From Brevundimonas lenta (GTDB lineage Bacteria; Pseudomonadota; Alphaproteobacteria; Caulobacterales; Caulobacteraceae): a DNA stretch of 64,000 nucleotides. The notes under the pieces are model-generated. The model was not told the origin of the DNA, searched no databases, and worked only from the letters and a program-made list of their open reading frames with translations. Positions 27,143 through 35,565 of this stretch are shown here, piece by piece; position 1 is the first letter of the stretch; each line of letters starts with the position of its first letter. Position numbers and translations under genes: made by a program. The stretch is taken from NCBI RefSeq assembly GCF_014196335.1, contig NZ_JACIDM010000003.1, forward strand, positions 186,001 through 250,000, in the 5' to 3' direction.

Positions 27143-28657
27143 TCATTCCGCCGCCAGGATCGCCGCCGGCAGGTCCGGACGGCGGAAGCGGGTGTGGCGG
27201 GCGCTTGCTTCGGTTTCGGGCCAGTCGGCGCGGTAGTGGCCGCCGCGGCTCTCGCGCCGCTCCAGCGCCGCCGCCGTGATCAGCCGCGCCGCGACCAGCG
27301 GAAGGGCGCCGGGCGCCTCGCGCTCCAGCCGGTCGATCGTCGCCAGCGCGCGGGTCAGGCCCACGGCGTCGCGCGTGACGCCGACATCGTCGCTCATCGT
27401 CATCCGCAGGGTGCGCAGCGCTTCGGGGGCCAGGTCTGGCGCGATACGCGGCGTGGTCACAGCGCGCTCGCCGCCCCGCTCCGCAGCCGCCGCCCGTCCC
27501 GTCCGCCGCCCGAAGGCCGCGGCCTCCAGCAGCGAATTCGAGGCCAGCCGGTTGGCGCCGTGCACGCCCGTCGCGGCGCATTCGCCGACCGCGAACAGGC
27601 CCGCCAGGCTGGTCCGCCCATCGGCGTCCGCGGCGATCCCGCCCATGTGATAGTGCGCGCCCGGCGCAACCGGGATCGGCGTCTCGCGCGGGTCCAGCCC
27701 GGCCCGCATGCAGGCGGCGAACACCGCCGGAAACTCTTCGGGGAAATGCGCCCCCACCGCCGCCCGCGCGTCCAGATAGGCGCCGCGCCCATCGGCCCGC
27801 GCCTGATGCACCGCCCGCGCCACCACGTCCCGCGCCTGAAGATCGGCGTCCTTCGCCGGGCCCAGCAGCAGGTTGCCGGCGCTGTCGATCAGCCGCGCGC
27901 CCTCGCCCCGCAGGGCTTCGGTCGCCAGCGGCATCGGATCGAGGCCGACGTCGATCGCGGTCGGATGGAACTGCACGAACTCGGGATCCAGGATCTCCGC
28001 CCCGGCCTGGTAGGCCAGCGCCATCCCTTCGCCCAGCAGGCTGGCCGGCGTCGTCGTCCGGGCGAACAGACCGCCCGCGCCGCCGGTGGCCAGCACCACG
28101 GCGGGCGCCAGCACCTCGACCATCCGCCCGTCGCGCTCGATCAGCGCGCCGCGCACCCGGCCGATCTTGTCCTGCAGCAGGCCGCGCAGCCGCGCGTCTT
28201 CCCACACCTCGATATGCGGCGCGGCCCGCACCGATGCGACCAGGGCCGACAGGATCGCCCGCCCCGCGCCGTCGCCGCCGACCCGCGCCACCCGGGCCCG
28301 CGAGTGCGCCGCTTCCAGGCTCACGGCGAAGCCGCCGTCGGCGTCGCGGTCGAACGGCGCGCCCAGCGACGCCAGCCACTCCACCGTCTCGCGCCCGTCG
28401 GCGGTCAGCGCCCGCGTGACATCGGTTTCGACCAGACCTGCGCCCGCCGCCGCCGTATCCGCGGCGTGCAGTTCGGCGCCGTCGTCGGCCGACAAGGCCG
28501 CCGCCACCCCGCCCTGCGCCCAGGCGGACGAACAGGCCTGCAGCAGCGGCGCCGGCGTCACCACCAGCGTCGGTTTCGGCGCGGCCTCCAGCGCGGCCGA
28601 CAGGCCCGCCAGCCCGCCGCCGATGATCAGCGGCCCGTCATGGTGGATGCGTGTCAC
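27143..28657 (-). CDS. nadB: L-aspartate oxidase
   Basis: A 504-residue FAD enzyme that oxidises L-aspartate to iminoaspartate, the first step of de novo NAD synthesis. Visible features are the FAD dinucleotide motif LIIGGGLAGLSAALEA, SSAWAQGGVAAAL, the active-site region with HSRARVARVGGDGAGRAI, VVLATGGAGGLF, EFVQFHPTA and the C-terminal HGANRLASNSLLEAAAFGRR. The GTG start overlaps the M50 protease stop by 4 bp (GTGA), implying translational coupling. Confidence 0.96.
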   Translation of the reverse strand: MTRIHHDGPLIIGGGLAGLSAALEAAPKPTLVVTPAPLLQACSSAWAQGGVAAALSADDGAELHAADTAAAGAGLVETDVTRALTADGRETVEWLASLGAPFDRDADGGFAVSLEAAHSRARVARVGGDGAGRAILSALVASVRAAPHIEVWEDARLRGLLQDKIGRVRGALIERDGRMVEVLAPAVVLATGGAGGLFARTTTPASLLGEGMALAYQAGAEILDPEFVQFHPTAIDVGLDPMPLATEALRGEGARLIDSAGNLLLGPAKDADLQARDVVARAVHQARADGRGAYLDARAAVGAHFPEEFPAVFAACMRAGLDPRETPIPVAPGAHYHMGGIAADADGRTSLAGLFAVGECAATGVHGANRLASNSLLEAAAFGRRTGRAAAAERGGERAVTTPRIAPDLAPEALRTLRMTMSDDVGVTRDAVGLTRALATIDRLEREAPGALPLVAARLITAAALERRESRGGHYRADWPETEASARHTRFRRPDLPAAILAAE

Positions 28658-29499
28658 CGCCCGAACTCAAAGAAGCGGAGCCCGCCCGCGAGCGCGTTTT
28701 CCAGCGATCCGGCGCCGGGCATGATTCCGAGCAACAGCACGCCGGCGCAGGCGATCGCCGTCAGGACGAACAGGCCCGTCGATTTGCCGGCCTCGCCCCA
28801 GGTCAGCTGACGGCCCTCCGGACGCCACGCGCCGCGACGCAGGTGCCCGATCAGGGCGATCGTGAGGAAGCCGGCGAACAGCAGGCTGCCGTTGGAAAAG
28901 CCCCAGACGACCACCAACGCGCCGATCAGCAGCAGCGCCGCCTTCTCGACCATCGGGTGGATACGCGCCAGCACGGGGCCCAGCGCCTTCGAGCCGTCCA
29001 GCGGGGGCGCCGGCGCCAGGTTGACCAGGTTCAACAGGCCCACGGCCAGCACGCCCTGCAGCCAGCCGCGGTCCCCGTCCCACAGGAACAGGGCCAGGAA
29101 CGGAATCGCCGCCAGCAGGCCGAACGCGGGCCCCGCCAGCGACACCAGCACGCCATGCCACTCGCTGGCCGGCATGCGCTGGCCCTTGGCCAGGCCGCCC
29201 AGGAACGGGATGATGTAGATGCGCGCGGGCCCCATCCCCAGACGGTTCATCGCCAGCACGTGCCCGTACTCGTGCACGAAAAGGCCGAACAGCACGGCGA
29301 TCACCATCACCAGGCTGCCGGTGAACCAGTACAGCATGCCGCCCAGCAGCAGGGTCGAGATGATCGCCCACAGCGGGCTCTGCCCTTTGTCCAGCGGCGG
29401 CTCCGCGACGCGCGCGGGCTCCGCCGGCGCGGGCGCTGCGGGTTCCGCAGGCTGGATGTCCCAGGGACCGGGACGGCGGGGGGTGTCGGTTTCGCTCAT
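28654..29499 (-). CDS. M50 site-2-protease-family membrane metallopeptidase
   Basis: A 281-residue polytopic protein. The ATG at 29499 (MSETDTPRRPGPWDIQP) is chosen over an upstream in-frame start because it overlaps the stop of the preceding small ORF (ATGA). After a Pro/Ala-rich cytoplasmic leader come about six hydrophobic segments. The zinc site is VHEYGHVLAMNRLG (HExxH), with the third ligand in NLAPAPPLDGSKAL (N-x-x-P-x-x-x-x-D-G). It would cleave transmembrane substrates such as anti-sigma factors. Its position between nadA and nadB is unexpected for NAD synthesis. Confidence 0.92.
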   Translation of the reverse strand: MSETDTPRRPGPWDIQPAEPAAPAPAEPARVAEPPLDKGQSPLWAIISTLLLGGMLYWFTGSLVMVIAVLFGLFVHEYGHVLAMNRLGMGPARIYIIPFLGGLAKGQRMPASEWHGVLVSLAGPAFGLLAAIPFLALFLWDGDRGWLQGVLAVGLLNLVNLAPAPPLDGSKALGPVLARIHPMVEKAALLLIGALVVVWGFSNGSLLFAGFLTIALIGHLRRGAWRPEGRQLTWGEAGKSTGLFVLTAIACAGVLLLGIMPGAGSLENALAGGLRFFEFGR

Positions 29500-29609
29500 G
29501 CCTTCGACGTGGCCTTTTCGGTTCGCAGCCACAAGGCCAGTACGGCGAGAAGCCGCAGGGTCTTCTTGTCTACGGTGGCGACGGCGCGGACGGGCGCGAC
29601 GTAATGCAT
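29496..29609 (-). CDS. 37-residue small ORF in the nad operon
   Basis: MHYVAPVRAVATVDKKTLRLLAVLALWL-type peptide with a basic C-terminus (RTEKATSKA). It begins 5 bp after the preceding small ORF and overlaps the M50 gene start by 4 bp. The tight spacing supports translation, but there is no family evidence. It may serve mainly to couple translation. Confidence 0.4.
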   Translation of the reverse strand: MHYVAPVRAVATVDKKTLRLLAVLALWLRTEKATSKA

Positions 29610-29614
29610 GGATC

Positions 29615-29815
29615 TCAGTCCAGGTTGTACGCGCGGGCCTCTGCCGGATTGGCCCGAACAAGGGCCGCGCGCGTCAGGTTCTTCGGCACGCCCTTGCGCG
29701 CCAAAGTCTCGTAGATCCGTCTCAGGTCGGTGGCGGGCTTGTAGGCCACCCACCGCGTCCGGGCGCGCCAGATCAGGATCAGATAGCCGAAGGGAACGCG
29801 CCAAACCCGAACCAC
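29615..29815 (-). CDS. 66-residue small protein directly downstream of nadA
   Basis: The GTG start at 29815 abuts the nadA stop with no gap. The protein reads MVRVWRVPFGYLILIWRAR, then a predicted helical segment (KPATDLRRIYETLARKGVP, RANPAEARAYNLD). It is basic and partly hydrophobic at the N-terminus. I do not recognise a family. Confidence 0.5.
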   Translation of the reverse strand: MVRVWRVPFGYLILIWRARTRWVAYKPATDLRRIYETLARKGVPKNLTRAALVRANPAEARAYNLD

Positions 29816-30895
29816 TCAGATCAACTCCACATCCACATGATGGCGCGCCTTGAACAGGTCATAGCGCGCGGGGACCGCCGGGGGCGGAAGCTCCACCATA
29901 CGTTGGACCGCGAGTCGGCCGCGTTCCGCCACATCTTCGGGCACAGTCACCTCGTATTGCATGTGGACCAGGCAGTCGCGGATGTTCTGCAGCGTGATCC
30001 GCTTCATGTGCGGGCACAGGTTGCACGGGCCGATGAACTGCACGCCCGGCACGTCGCCGGCCACGTTCGAGGCCATCGAGCATTCGGTGATCATCACCAC
30101 CTGCTTCGGCTTGCGGGCCGTCACATGGTCGATCATCGCCGCGGTCGAACCGGCGAAGTCCGAGGCCGCCAGCACGTCTTCCGGGCATTCCGGGTGGGCC
30201 AGGATTTCCGCGCCGGGATAGGCCGCGCGCATGTCGGCGATGTCGTCGGCCGTGAAGCGTTCGTGCACCTCGCAGCGGCCCTTCCAGGCGATGATGCCGA
30301 CATTGGTCTGCGCCGCCACGTTGCGCGCCAGGAACTCGTCGGGGATCAGGATGACGCGGTCGACGCCCCATTCCTTCGCCGCCCATTCCACCACCTGCAC
30401 GGCGTTGGCGCTGGTGCAGCAGATGTCGGTCTCGGCCTTCACGTCGGCCGTGGTGTTCACATAGGTCACCACCGGCAGGCCGGGATAGCGCTGCTTGATC
30501 AGGCGCACGTCCGCGCCCGTGATCGACGCGGCCAGCGAGCAGCCGGCGCGCAGGTCGGGGATCAGCACCGTCTTCTCGGGGCTCAGGATCTTCGAGGTCT
30601 CGGCCATGAAGTGCACGCCCGCCTGGACGATCACCTTCGCCTTCGACCGCGCCGCTTCCTTGGCCAGGCCCAGGCTGTCGCCGACATAGTCGCCGACGCC
30701 GTGGAAGATCTCGGGCGTCATATAATTGTGGGCCAGGATCACCGCGTCGCGCTCGCGCTTCAGCTGGTTGATCTCGTGGATCAGGGCGGCCTGCGCGGGC
30801 CATTCCATCGGCGTGACGTGGTCGCGGACCTTGGCCCACACCGACGCGGTCTCCCGCTCCAGTTCCTTCGTCAACCCAAACGCGCCGTCAGCCAT
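29816..30895 (-). CDS. nadA: Quinolinate synthase A
   Basis: A 359-residue [4Fe-4S] enzyme condensing iminoaspartate with dihydroxyacetone phosphate to quinolinate, the second step of NAD synthesis. Three pseudo-repeat domains are visible: [38 protein letters not shown] (cluster Cys), [27 protein letters not shown] (cluster Cys) and [13 protein letters not shown] (cluster Cys). It is the first gene of the nad transcription unit; two palindromic operator candidates lie between it and ogt. Confidence 0.97.
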   Translation of the reverse strand: MADGAFGLTKELERETASVWAKVRDHVTPMEWPAQAALIHEINQLKRERDAVILAHNYMTPEIFHGVGDYVGDSLGLAKEAARSKAKVIVQAGVHFMAETSKILSPEKTVLIPDLRAGCSLAASITGADVRLIKQRYPGLPVVTYVNTTADVKAETDICCTSANAVQVVEWAAKEWGVDRVILIPDEFLARNVAAQTNVGIIAWKGRCEVHERFTADDIADMRAAYPGAEILAHPECPEDVLAASDFAGSTAAMIDHVTARKPKQVVMITECSMASNVAGDVPGVQFIGPCNLCPHMKRITLQNIRDCLVHMQYEVTVPEDVAERGRLAVQRMVELPPPAVPARYDLFKARHHVDVELI

Positions 30896-30906
30896 CTCAC
30901 TCCCCT

Positions 30907-30925
30907 TTTGCTCGAAATGAGCAAA
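30907..30925. promoter_or_regulatory. Palindromic operator candidate 1 upstream of nadA
   Basis: Perfect inverted repeat TTTGCTC-GAAAT-GAGCAAA, 12 bp upstream of the nadA ATG. It shares the half-site TGCTC with the palindrome at 30972-30994. Its position over the translation start region would suit repression by an NAD-responsive regulator such as NadQ, an inference. Confidence 0.6.
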
Positions 30926-30971
30926 TCAGAGACCCGAAGAACGGCGACCCGGATCACTGTCCCGCCGCCGA

Positions 30972-30994
30972 CTTATGCTCACTTTCAGCATAAG
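30972..30994. promoter_or_regulatory. Palindromic operator candidate 2 upstream of nadA
   Basis: Perfect inverted repeat CTTATGCT-CACTTTC-AGCATAAG, 77 bp upstream of the nadA start, probably within the promoter. The half-site TATGCT(C) is shared with operator candidate 1. Confidence 0.6.
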
Positions 30995-31033
30995 CAGGAA
31001 CAATCTAGTCCCATGGCGGAGGAATGCAAGAGG

Positions 31034-31558
31034 TTAGGCGACCGCGACCCCCTCATGCCGCAACAGCCAGCGCTTGCGCTCCAGCCCGCCGGCATAGCCC
31101 GTCAGCGTCCCGTTCGCCCCGATCACGCGGTGGCAGGGCACGATCACCGCGATCGGATTCTGGCCGTTGGCGAGCCCCGCCGCCCGCACCGCCTTCGGCG
31201 ATCCGATGGCCGCCGCCAGCTGGCCGTAGCTGCGCGTCTCGCCCGCCGGGATGGCCCGCAGCGCGGCCCAGACCGAGCGTTGGAAATCCGTCCCGCCGGT
31301 CTTCACCGCCACGCCGTCCAGCGCCCGCACGTCGCCGCCGAAATAGGCCTCGACCGCCGTGCGCACGTCCTCCGGCGCCCGCCCCTCGACCAGCGCCGCC
31401 TTCGGGGCATGCCGGTCCAGCAACCGCGTCATCCGCGCCTCGTAGTCGACGAAATCCAGCGCCCGCACCGCGCCCGCGGCGTCGGTGACCAGCAGCACCT
31501 CGCCCACCGGCGTCGCCACCCGGTCCAGGGTCAGGGTCTCAGGCTGCGCGTTTCGCAT
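31034..31558 (-). CDS. ogt: Methylated-DNA-[protein]-cysteine S-methyltransferase
   Basis: A 174-residue suicide repair protein that moves methyl groups from O6-methylguanine to its Cys in IVPCHRVIGANG. The upstream helix-turn-helix region is TDFQRSVWAALRAIPAGETRSYGQLA, and the end is GYAGGLERKRWLLRHE. It overlaps the 3' end of the upstream Ada/AlkA-like gene by 20 bp, so the two are co-translated. Together they contain all domains of a classical Ada protein, split over two polypeptides. Confidence 0.95.
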   Translation of the reverse strand: MRNAQPETLTLDRVATPVGEVLLVTDAAGAVRALDFVDYEARMTRLLDRHAPKAALVEGRAPEDVRTAVEAYFGGDVRALDGVAVKTGGTDFQRSVWAALRAIPAGETRSYGQLAAAIGSPKAVRAAGLANGQNPIAVIVPCHRVIGANGTLTGYAGGLERKRWLLRHEGVAVA

Positions 31559-32642
31559 CGTTGCTCTCCATCAGTTCGGCGCCTGTGATCCCGGCCATCG
31601 CCAGGTGCAGCGCCCCATACGCCCGCCACGGCCGCCATCCTTCGGCGCGCGCGGTCAGGCTCTCGTCCTCAAGTCTGTCGTTCGGCGCATCCGCGCCCTC
31701 GTCGATCCAGTCGCCAGGCAGCCGCAGCCCCGGCCGCGCCGTCACCAGCGGCTCCAGCACCGCATCCGCCGCCAGATCGCGCCCGATCGCCTCCGGGTCC
31801 GCCGACAGGTCGAACACCCGCCGCACCCGCGCCAGCACGCCCGGCAGCGCCCTCAGATCGTCCGCCTCGACGCACACCGACGCCCGGCCCTCGCCGATCA
31901 GCTCGACCGACACCGAGCCCTCGGCCCCGTCGATCGCCCTGGTCAGCGCCCGCGACCACTTCCCGTCGACCACCGCATCGCCCCGCGCCGCCAGCGCCGA
32001 CAGCATCGCCTCGCGGTCATAGGGCGGCCGGTACGGCAGGCTCAGCACCACCCCGCCCTCGTGCGGCCGCTCGCCCCGCCGTCTGAGCGCCGAGGGCGGC
32101 CGCTCGTACAGGGCCTGAAACGTCTCATTGAAGCGCCGCACGCTGCCGAAGCCCGAGGCCAGCGCCACCTGCGCCATGCCCAGGTCCGTCTGGTGGATCA
32201 GCGCCTTGGCCAGCAGCACGCGCCGGGTCTGCGCCACGCTCACCGGCGCCGCGCTCAGATGCTGGCGGAACAGCCGCCGCAGGTGCCGCTCGCCGACGCC
32301 CAGCCGCCCGGCCAGGCCGTCGACGTCGCCCTCGTCGAGCGCGCCCGCCTCGATCAGCGCCAGCGCCCGGCTGACCGTGTTCGAGGTCCCGCGCCACGCG
32401 CCCATGTCCGGCGCCGTCTCGGGCCGGCAGCGCAGACAGGCCCGGAAGCCCGCCTCCTCCGCGGCCGCCGCCGTGGGCACGAAGAACATGTTCTCCCGCT
32501 TCGGCGTCCGCGCCGGACAGACCGGGCGGCAATAGATCCCGGTCGTCTTCACGCAGCCGAAGAACCGCCCGTCGAACCGCGCGTCGCGCGTCAGCACGGC
32601 GCGGTAGCAGGCCTCCTGATCGAGTTCCGTCGCGTTTTCCAT
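31539..32642 (-). CDS. Ada-type methyl-sensor/AraC/AlkA_N protein lacking the glycosylase core
   Basis: A 367-residue protein. Residues 10-80 are the Ada zinc/methylphosphotriester domain with Cys38, Cys42, Cys69 and Cys72 (IYCRPVCPARTPKRENMFF, ACLRCRPE). Residues about 85-185 are an AraC HTH domain (LAGRLGVGERHLRRLFRQHL). About 195-305 form the AlkA N-terminal domain. In the usual Ada-AlkA fusion (near 490 residues) a HhH-GPD glycosylase follows RPGLRLPG; here the sequence jumps to a short Asp-rich linker and then ARAEGWRPWRAYGALHL, the normal extreme C-terminus of AlkA. So an in-frame stretch of roughly 120 residues with the HhH motif and catalytic Asp is absent. It may work only as a methylation-responsive activator. 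Confidence 0.9.
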   Translation of the reverse strand: MENATELDQEACYRAVLTRDARFDGRFFGCVKTTGIYCRPVCPARTPKRENMFFVPTAAAAEEAGFRACLRCRPETAPDMGAWRGTSNTVSRALALIEAGALDEGDVDGLAGRLGVGERHLRRLFRQHLSAAPVSVAQTRRVLLAKALIHQTDLGMAQVALASGFGSVRRFNETFQALYERPPSALRRRGERPHEGGVVLSLPYRPPYDREAMLSALAARGDAVVDGKWSRALTRAIDGAEGSVSVELIGEGRASVCVEADDLRALPGVLARVRRVFDLSADPEAIGRDLAADAVLEPLVTARPGLRLPGDWIDEGADAPNDRLEDESLTARAEGWRPWRAYGALHLAMAGITGAELMESNDAKRAA

Positions 32643-32753
32643 GGCCGCAACATGAGCGTCGCGGCCATGGAAGTCTCGCGGTTTTCGGACATCCAGGCCG
32701 CGTCGGGTCGAGAAGGCGGAGCCTTCTGACCGCGGCCCACTAAAAATGACGGG

Positions 32754-33863
32754 CTAGGGGCGGACCAGCCGCCACGCCGCCCCGAAGATCTTGAACACCA
32801 GGCTGATCGCCGAGATCGCCAGCACCCACACCATCACCACCGACAGGGTGCTCGCCACCCCGACCAGGTCGCGCGTCCCGTCGCCCAGCGTCCGCAGGGT
32901 GTCGAAGCTCAGCATCACCCAGTCGCCGGCGATCCGAGCGCTGTCGTCGCCGACCGTCAGGGTGAACCAGTGCCCGGCCTGGAAGATCACATACGTCAGC
33001 CACAGGCCGCCGATGGCGACGCCGATCTCGGCCAGCGCCCGCAGCCGCGCGCCCTGCGGCCGGAACACGCCGTCGAGGTGGATCGACATCTGGATCAGGG
33101 CGTAGATCAGGATCGGAAAGAACAGGGTCGCCCAGATCGGCGCCGCCGTGATCACCGCATCCTCGCCGCGCAGACCGATGCGCACCAGGCCGGGGAAGTG
33201 CAGCACGCCCACCCACCACAGGGCGAAGATGCCGATCGCGATGAACGAAAACGCGTGATCCGCCCCCGGCCAGCTCTTGCGCGCCGGCTTCCAGGCGGCG
33301 GCCGGCGGCTTCGGCGCCGTGCTCGCGCTCGCCCCCATCGCCGCGCCCCAGGTCGAGGGATCCGACAGGCCGAACGCCCCCAGATCCCGCACCCGCCACT
33401 GCGTCATCCATTTCGGCCGCACGCCGTAGTGTTCGAAGATCGCCGCCGCCAGGGTCGCCGCCCCGATCAGCGTCAGGCCCGACCAGAAGAAGCCGTGGAA
33501 GGCGTGGGCGATCGACTGTCCGGCGTCCGACGGCCCGGCCACCAGATTCAGGAACAGGCCGATCGCCTGCACCACCAGCAGCACCAGCAGCCCCGCCTTC
33601 ACCCCGAACAGCCAGTAGGGAAACAGCTCCGGCCCGACCAGCGAGTCCGGCCCCTTGCGATAGCGCGCGGCCACGACCAGCGGGTGGCCGATCTCGCGCA
33701 GGATCGCCTCCTGTTCGTCCTCGGTCAGGGCCCGGCCCAACTCCTCTTCCTTCGCCTCGAACCGGCTCAGGATCAGGTCGCGCAGTTCGGCGGTGATGTC
33801 CGCCCGCTCGTCCTGCGGCAACTGCGCGGCGACGGCGGCGAGATAACGATCGATCATATCCAT
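32754..33863 (-). CDS. HAAS-domain membrane protein paired with PadR
   Basis: A 369-residue protein. The N-terminal 70 residues (MDMIDRYLAAVAAQLPQDERADITAELRDLI, with EDEQEAILREIGHPLVVAARY) form a HAAS/permease-prefix-like signalling helix domain. About seven hydrophobic segments follow, separated by an Ala/Pro/Lys-rich loop. It follows the PadR gene by 24 bp on the same strand. PadR-HAAS pairs are common, and the membrane partner is thought to respond to envelope conditions; the precise role is unknown. Confidence 0.82.
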   Translation of the reverse strand: MDMIDRYLAAVAAQLPQDERADITAELRDLILSRFEAKEEELGRALTEDEQEAILREIGHPLVVAARYRKGPDSLVGPELFPYWLFGVKAGLLVLLVVQAIGLFLNLVAGPSDAGQSIAHAFHGFFWSGLTLIGAATLAAAIFEHYGVRPKWMTQWRVRDLGAFGLSDPSTWGAAMGASASTAPKPPAAAWKPARKSWPGADHAFSFIAIGIFALWWVGVLHFPGLVRIGLRGEDAVITAAPIWATLFFPILIYALIQMSIHLDGVFRPQGARLRALAEIGVAIGGLWLTYVIFQAGHWFTLTVGDDSARIAGDWVMLSFDTLRTLGDGTRDLVGVASTLSVVMVWVLAISAISLVFKIFGAAWRLVRP

Positions 33864-33887
33864 GGGTCTGTCCCCTTCCCCCGGGTG

Positions 33888-34217
33888 TCAGAGAATCTTG
33901 TCGAGCGAGGCGTTGATGCCCCGCCATTCGTCGGTCAGGGCGGCCAGCATCGAGACGCCCGCGGGCGACAGCCGGTAGAAGCGCTTCTTCCGCTTCTCCT
34001 CCTCCCGCCATTCGCTATCCAGCAGCCCCTGGCTCTCCAGCCGCCGCAGCAGCGGGTAGAGGGTGGATTCCTCCATCTCCAGCCCGTCGGCCGCCAGCGC
34101 CTGACGCAGCGTGTAGCCGTAGCGCTCGGTCCTGAGGCAGGCGAGCACCGCCAGCACCAGCGACCCGCGCCGCAGCTCCAGCCGCATGCTTTCGAATAGG
34201 TCCGGATCGAAGCTCAT
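33888..34217 (-). CDS. PadR-family transcriptional regulator
   Basis: A 109-residue PadR: winged helix LRRGSLVLAVLACLRTERYGYTLRQALAADGLEMEESTLYPLLRRLESQGLLDSEW, then the dimerisation helix. The ATG at 34217 (MSFDPDLFE) follows a GGTGGGGCC stretch; an ATG seven codons upstream is possible. PadR proteins usually repress their own operon with the neighbouring membrane gene. A near-palindrome at 34250-34274 is a plausible operator. Confidence 0.93.
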   Translation of the reverse strand: MSFDPDLFESMRLELRRGSLVLAVLACLRTERYGYTLRQALAADGLEMEESTLYPLLRRLESQGLLDSEWREEEKRKKRFYRLSPAGVSMLAALTDEWRGINASLDKIL

Positions 34218-34249
34218 GGCCCCACCTGTCCGCCACATAGTGTGTGACG

Positions 34250-34274
34250 CACAGTGTATGCCGCATACTGTGTG
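34250..34274. promoter_or_regulatory. Candidate PadR operator
   Basis: Near-palindrome CACAGTGTATG-C-CGCATACTGTGTG upstream of the PadR start, preceded by a related TAGTGTGTGACGCACA stretch. The placement suits autorepression. Confidence 0.5.
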
Positions 34275-34296
34275 AGGGAGTCAAGGTGGACCCTGT

Positions 34297-34466
34297 TTTC
34301 GTCATTCCGGGCAAAGGCGGACGCAGCGCGCCGCAGACCCGGAACCCGGCGGCGCCGTAGCGCAGCGCAGGCGAAATCTCACCGCGAGGCGTGTGCGTGA
34401 CAGGTTCGCGCTCTCGCGCGCCGCCGGGTTCCGGGTCTCCGCTGCGCTTCGCCCGGAATGACGAAA
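34297..34466. repeat. Inverted repeat pair between padR and ku
   Basis: 34297-34356 and 34416-34466 are largely reverse-complementary: TTTCGTCATTCCGGGC pairs with GCCCGGAATGACGAAA, and GACCCGGAACCCGGCGGCGC with its complement. It fills the 255-bp gap between padR and ku together with the PadR operator. Confidence 0.85.
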
Positions 34467-34472
34467 GCGGGT

Positions 34473-35345
34473 CTACGCCGCCTTCCCCTTCTTCGCCGCC
34501 GGCTTCTTGGCCGCGGTCTTCTTCGCCGGCTCGGCCTTCTTGGCCGCCGGCTTCCGCCGCTCGCCCGAGGCCGAGCCCTTCAAACTGTTCCGCAGCGCTT
34601 CCATCAGGTCGATGACATTGGTGTCGTCGGGCTCGGGCGCCTCGACCAGACCCTTGCCGCCCTTCTGCTTGGCCTTGATCAGCTCGCGCAGCGCCTCGTC
34701 ATAGCGATCCCTGAACTCGGTCGGGTCGAACTCCGCCTCCTTCTGGGCGATGATCCGCTCGGCGATCTCGACCATGCCCGCGTCGGCCTTCACCGAGGGG
34801 ATGTCGTCGAAATAGTCGTCGGCGTTCCGCACCTCGTTGTGCGGACGCAGGGTGTAGGCGACCAGCCCCTTGCCGCGCACCTCCAACGCCAGCTGCCGCT
34901 CCCGGCCGCGCAGCACCAGCTGACCGATGGCGATCTTTCCGGCCGCCTTCATCGCCTCGCGGATCACCGCGAACGCCTCGGCCCCGACGCCCTTCTCGGG
35001 CACGACATAGAAGGGGTCGTCCCAGTACAGCCGGTCGATGTCGTCCTCGTCGACGAACTCGTCGATCGAGATGGTGCGCGTGCTTTCCAGCTTCACCTTC
35101 TCGAAGTCCTCGTCGTCCATCAGGACGTATTCGTCCTTGTCGACCTCGAACCCCTTCACCAGCTCCGACCGCTCGATCGGCCCGGTGTCCGGATCGGTCG
35201 GCACCATGCGGATGCGGTTGTTGGTTTCCGGGTTGATCAGGTGAAAGCTGACGTGGCTGGCGCTCGACGTCGCCGTGTACAGCGCGACCGGACAGGTCAC
35301 GAGCGAGAGCTTCAGATGCCCCTGCCAGGTGGGTCGTGCAGCCAT
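34473..35345 (-). CDS. ku: Ku protein for non-homologous end joining
   Basis: A 290-residue bacterial Ku, a homodimeric ring that binds double-strand DNA ends and recruits LigD. The core begins TWQGHLKLSLVTCPVALYTA and includes RIRMVPTDPDTG, FVDEDDIDRLYWDDPFYVVP, IGQLVLRGRERQLALEVRGKGLVAYTLRPHNEVR in pieces, and EFRDRYDEALRELI. The C-terminal 45 residues are a Lys/Ala-rich basic tail (RRKPAAKKAEPAKKTAAKK) expected to bind DNA. No ligD is in the window. A weak EcfG-like motif (TGAAC-N17-CGTT) lies at 35373-35398 on the minus strand. Confidence 0.96.
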   Translation of the reverse strand: MAARPTWQGHLKLSLVTCPVALYTATSSASHVSFHLINPETNNRIRMVPTDPDTGPIERSELVKGFEVDKDEYVLMDDEDFEKVKLESTRTISIDEFVDEDDIDRLYWDDPFYVVPEKGVGAEAFAVIREAMKAAGKIAIGQLVLRGRERQLALEVRGKGLVAYTLRPHNEVRNADDYFDDIPSVKADAGMVEIAERIIAQKEAEFDPTEFRDRYDEALRELIKAKQKGGKGLVEAPEPDDTNVIDLMEALRNSLKGSASGERRKPAAKKAEPAKKTAAKKPAAKKGKAA

Positions 35346-35372
35346 GACGCGCCTCCTCGGTCGACGCGACTC

Positions 35373-35398
35373 AACGCGGAGACGGGGCGACTCGTTCA
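35373..35398 (-). promoter_or_regulatory. Weak EcfG-like promoter candidate for ku
   Basis: The minus strand reads TGAAC-N17-CGTT, one mismatch from the EcfG consensus, 28 bp upstream of the ku ATG. Some rhizobial ku genes are known to be under the equivalent sigma factor. Confidence 0.35.
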
Positions 35399-35402
35399 GC
35401 CG

Positions 35403-35555
35403 GCCCCTCTCCCGATGGGAGAGGGCTTGAGCGCACGGCGGCGATAGCCGTCGTTCTTGCGCGAAAGGGTGAGGGTCGCCTGTCGGCCAGTCGGCACGAG
35501 CCGACCCTCATCCGACCGGGCTCCGCCCGGCCACCTTCTCCCAGCGGGAGAAGGA
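35403..35555. repeat. REP-like palindrome cluster left of dispersed-repeat copy A
   Basis: Contains the hairpins CCTCTCCC-GAT-GGGAGAGG (about 35406-35425) and CCTTCTCCC-AGC-GGGAGAAGG (35534-35554), with further inverted segments (GTCGGC/GCCGAC and CCGGGC/GCCCGG) between them. No coding sequence is supported here. Confidence 0.75.
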
Positions 35556-35565
35556 ATCAACGTCA

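Noticed and set aside
26864..28810. A 648-codon plus-strand open frame across nadC/nadB
   Set aside because: Composition is Arg/Gln/Pro-rich and it crosses three genuine minus-strand genes and a repeat pair.
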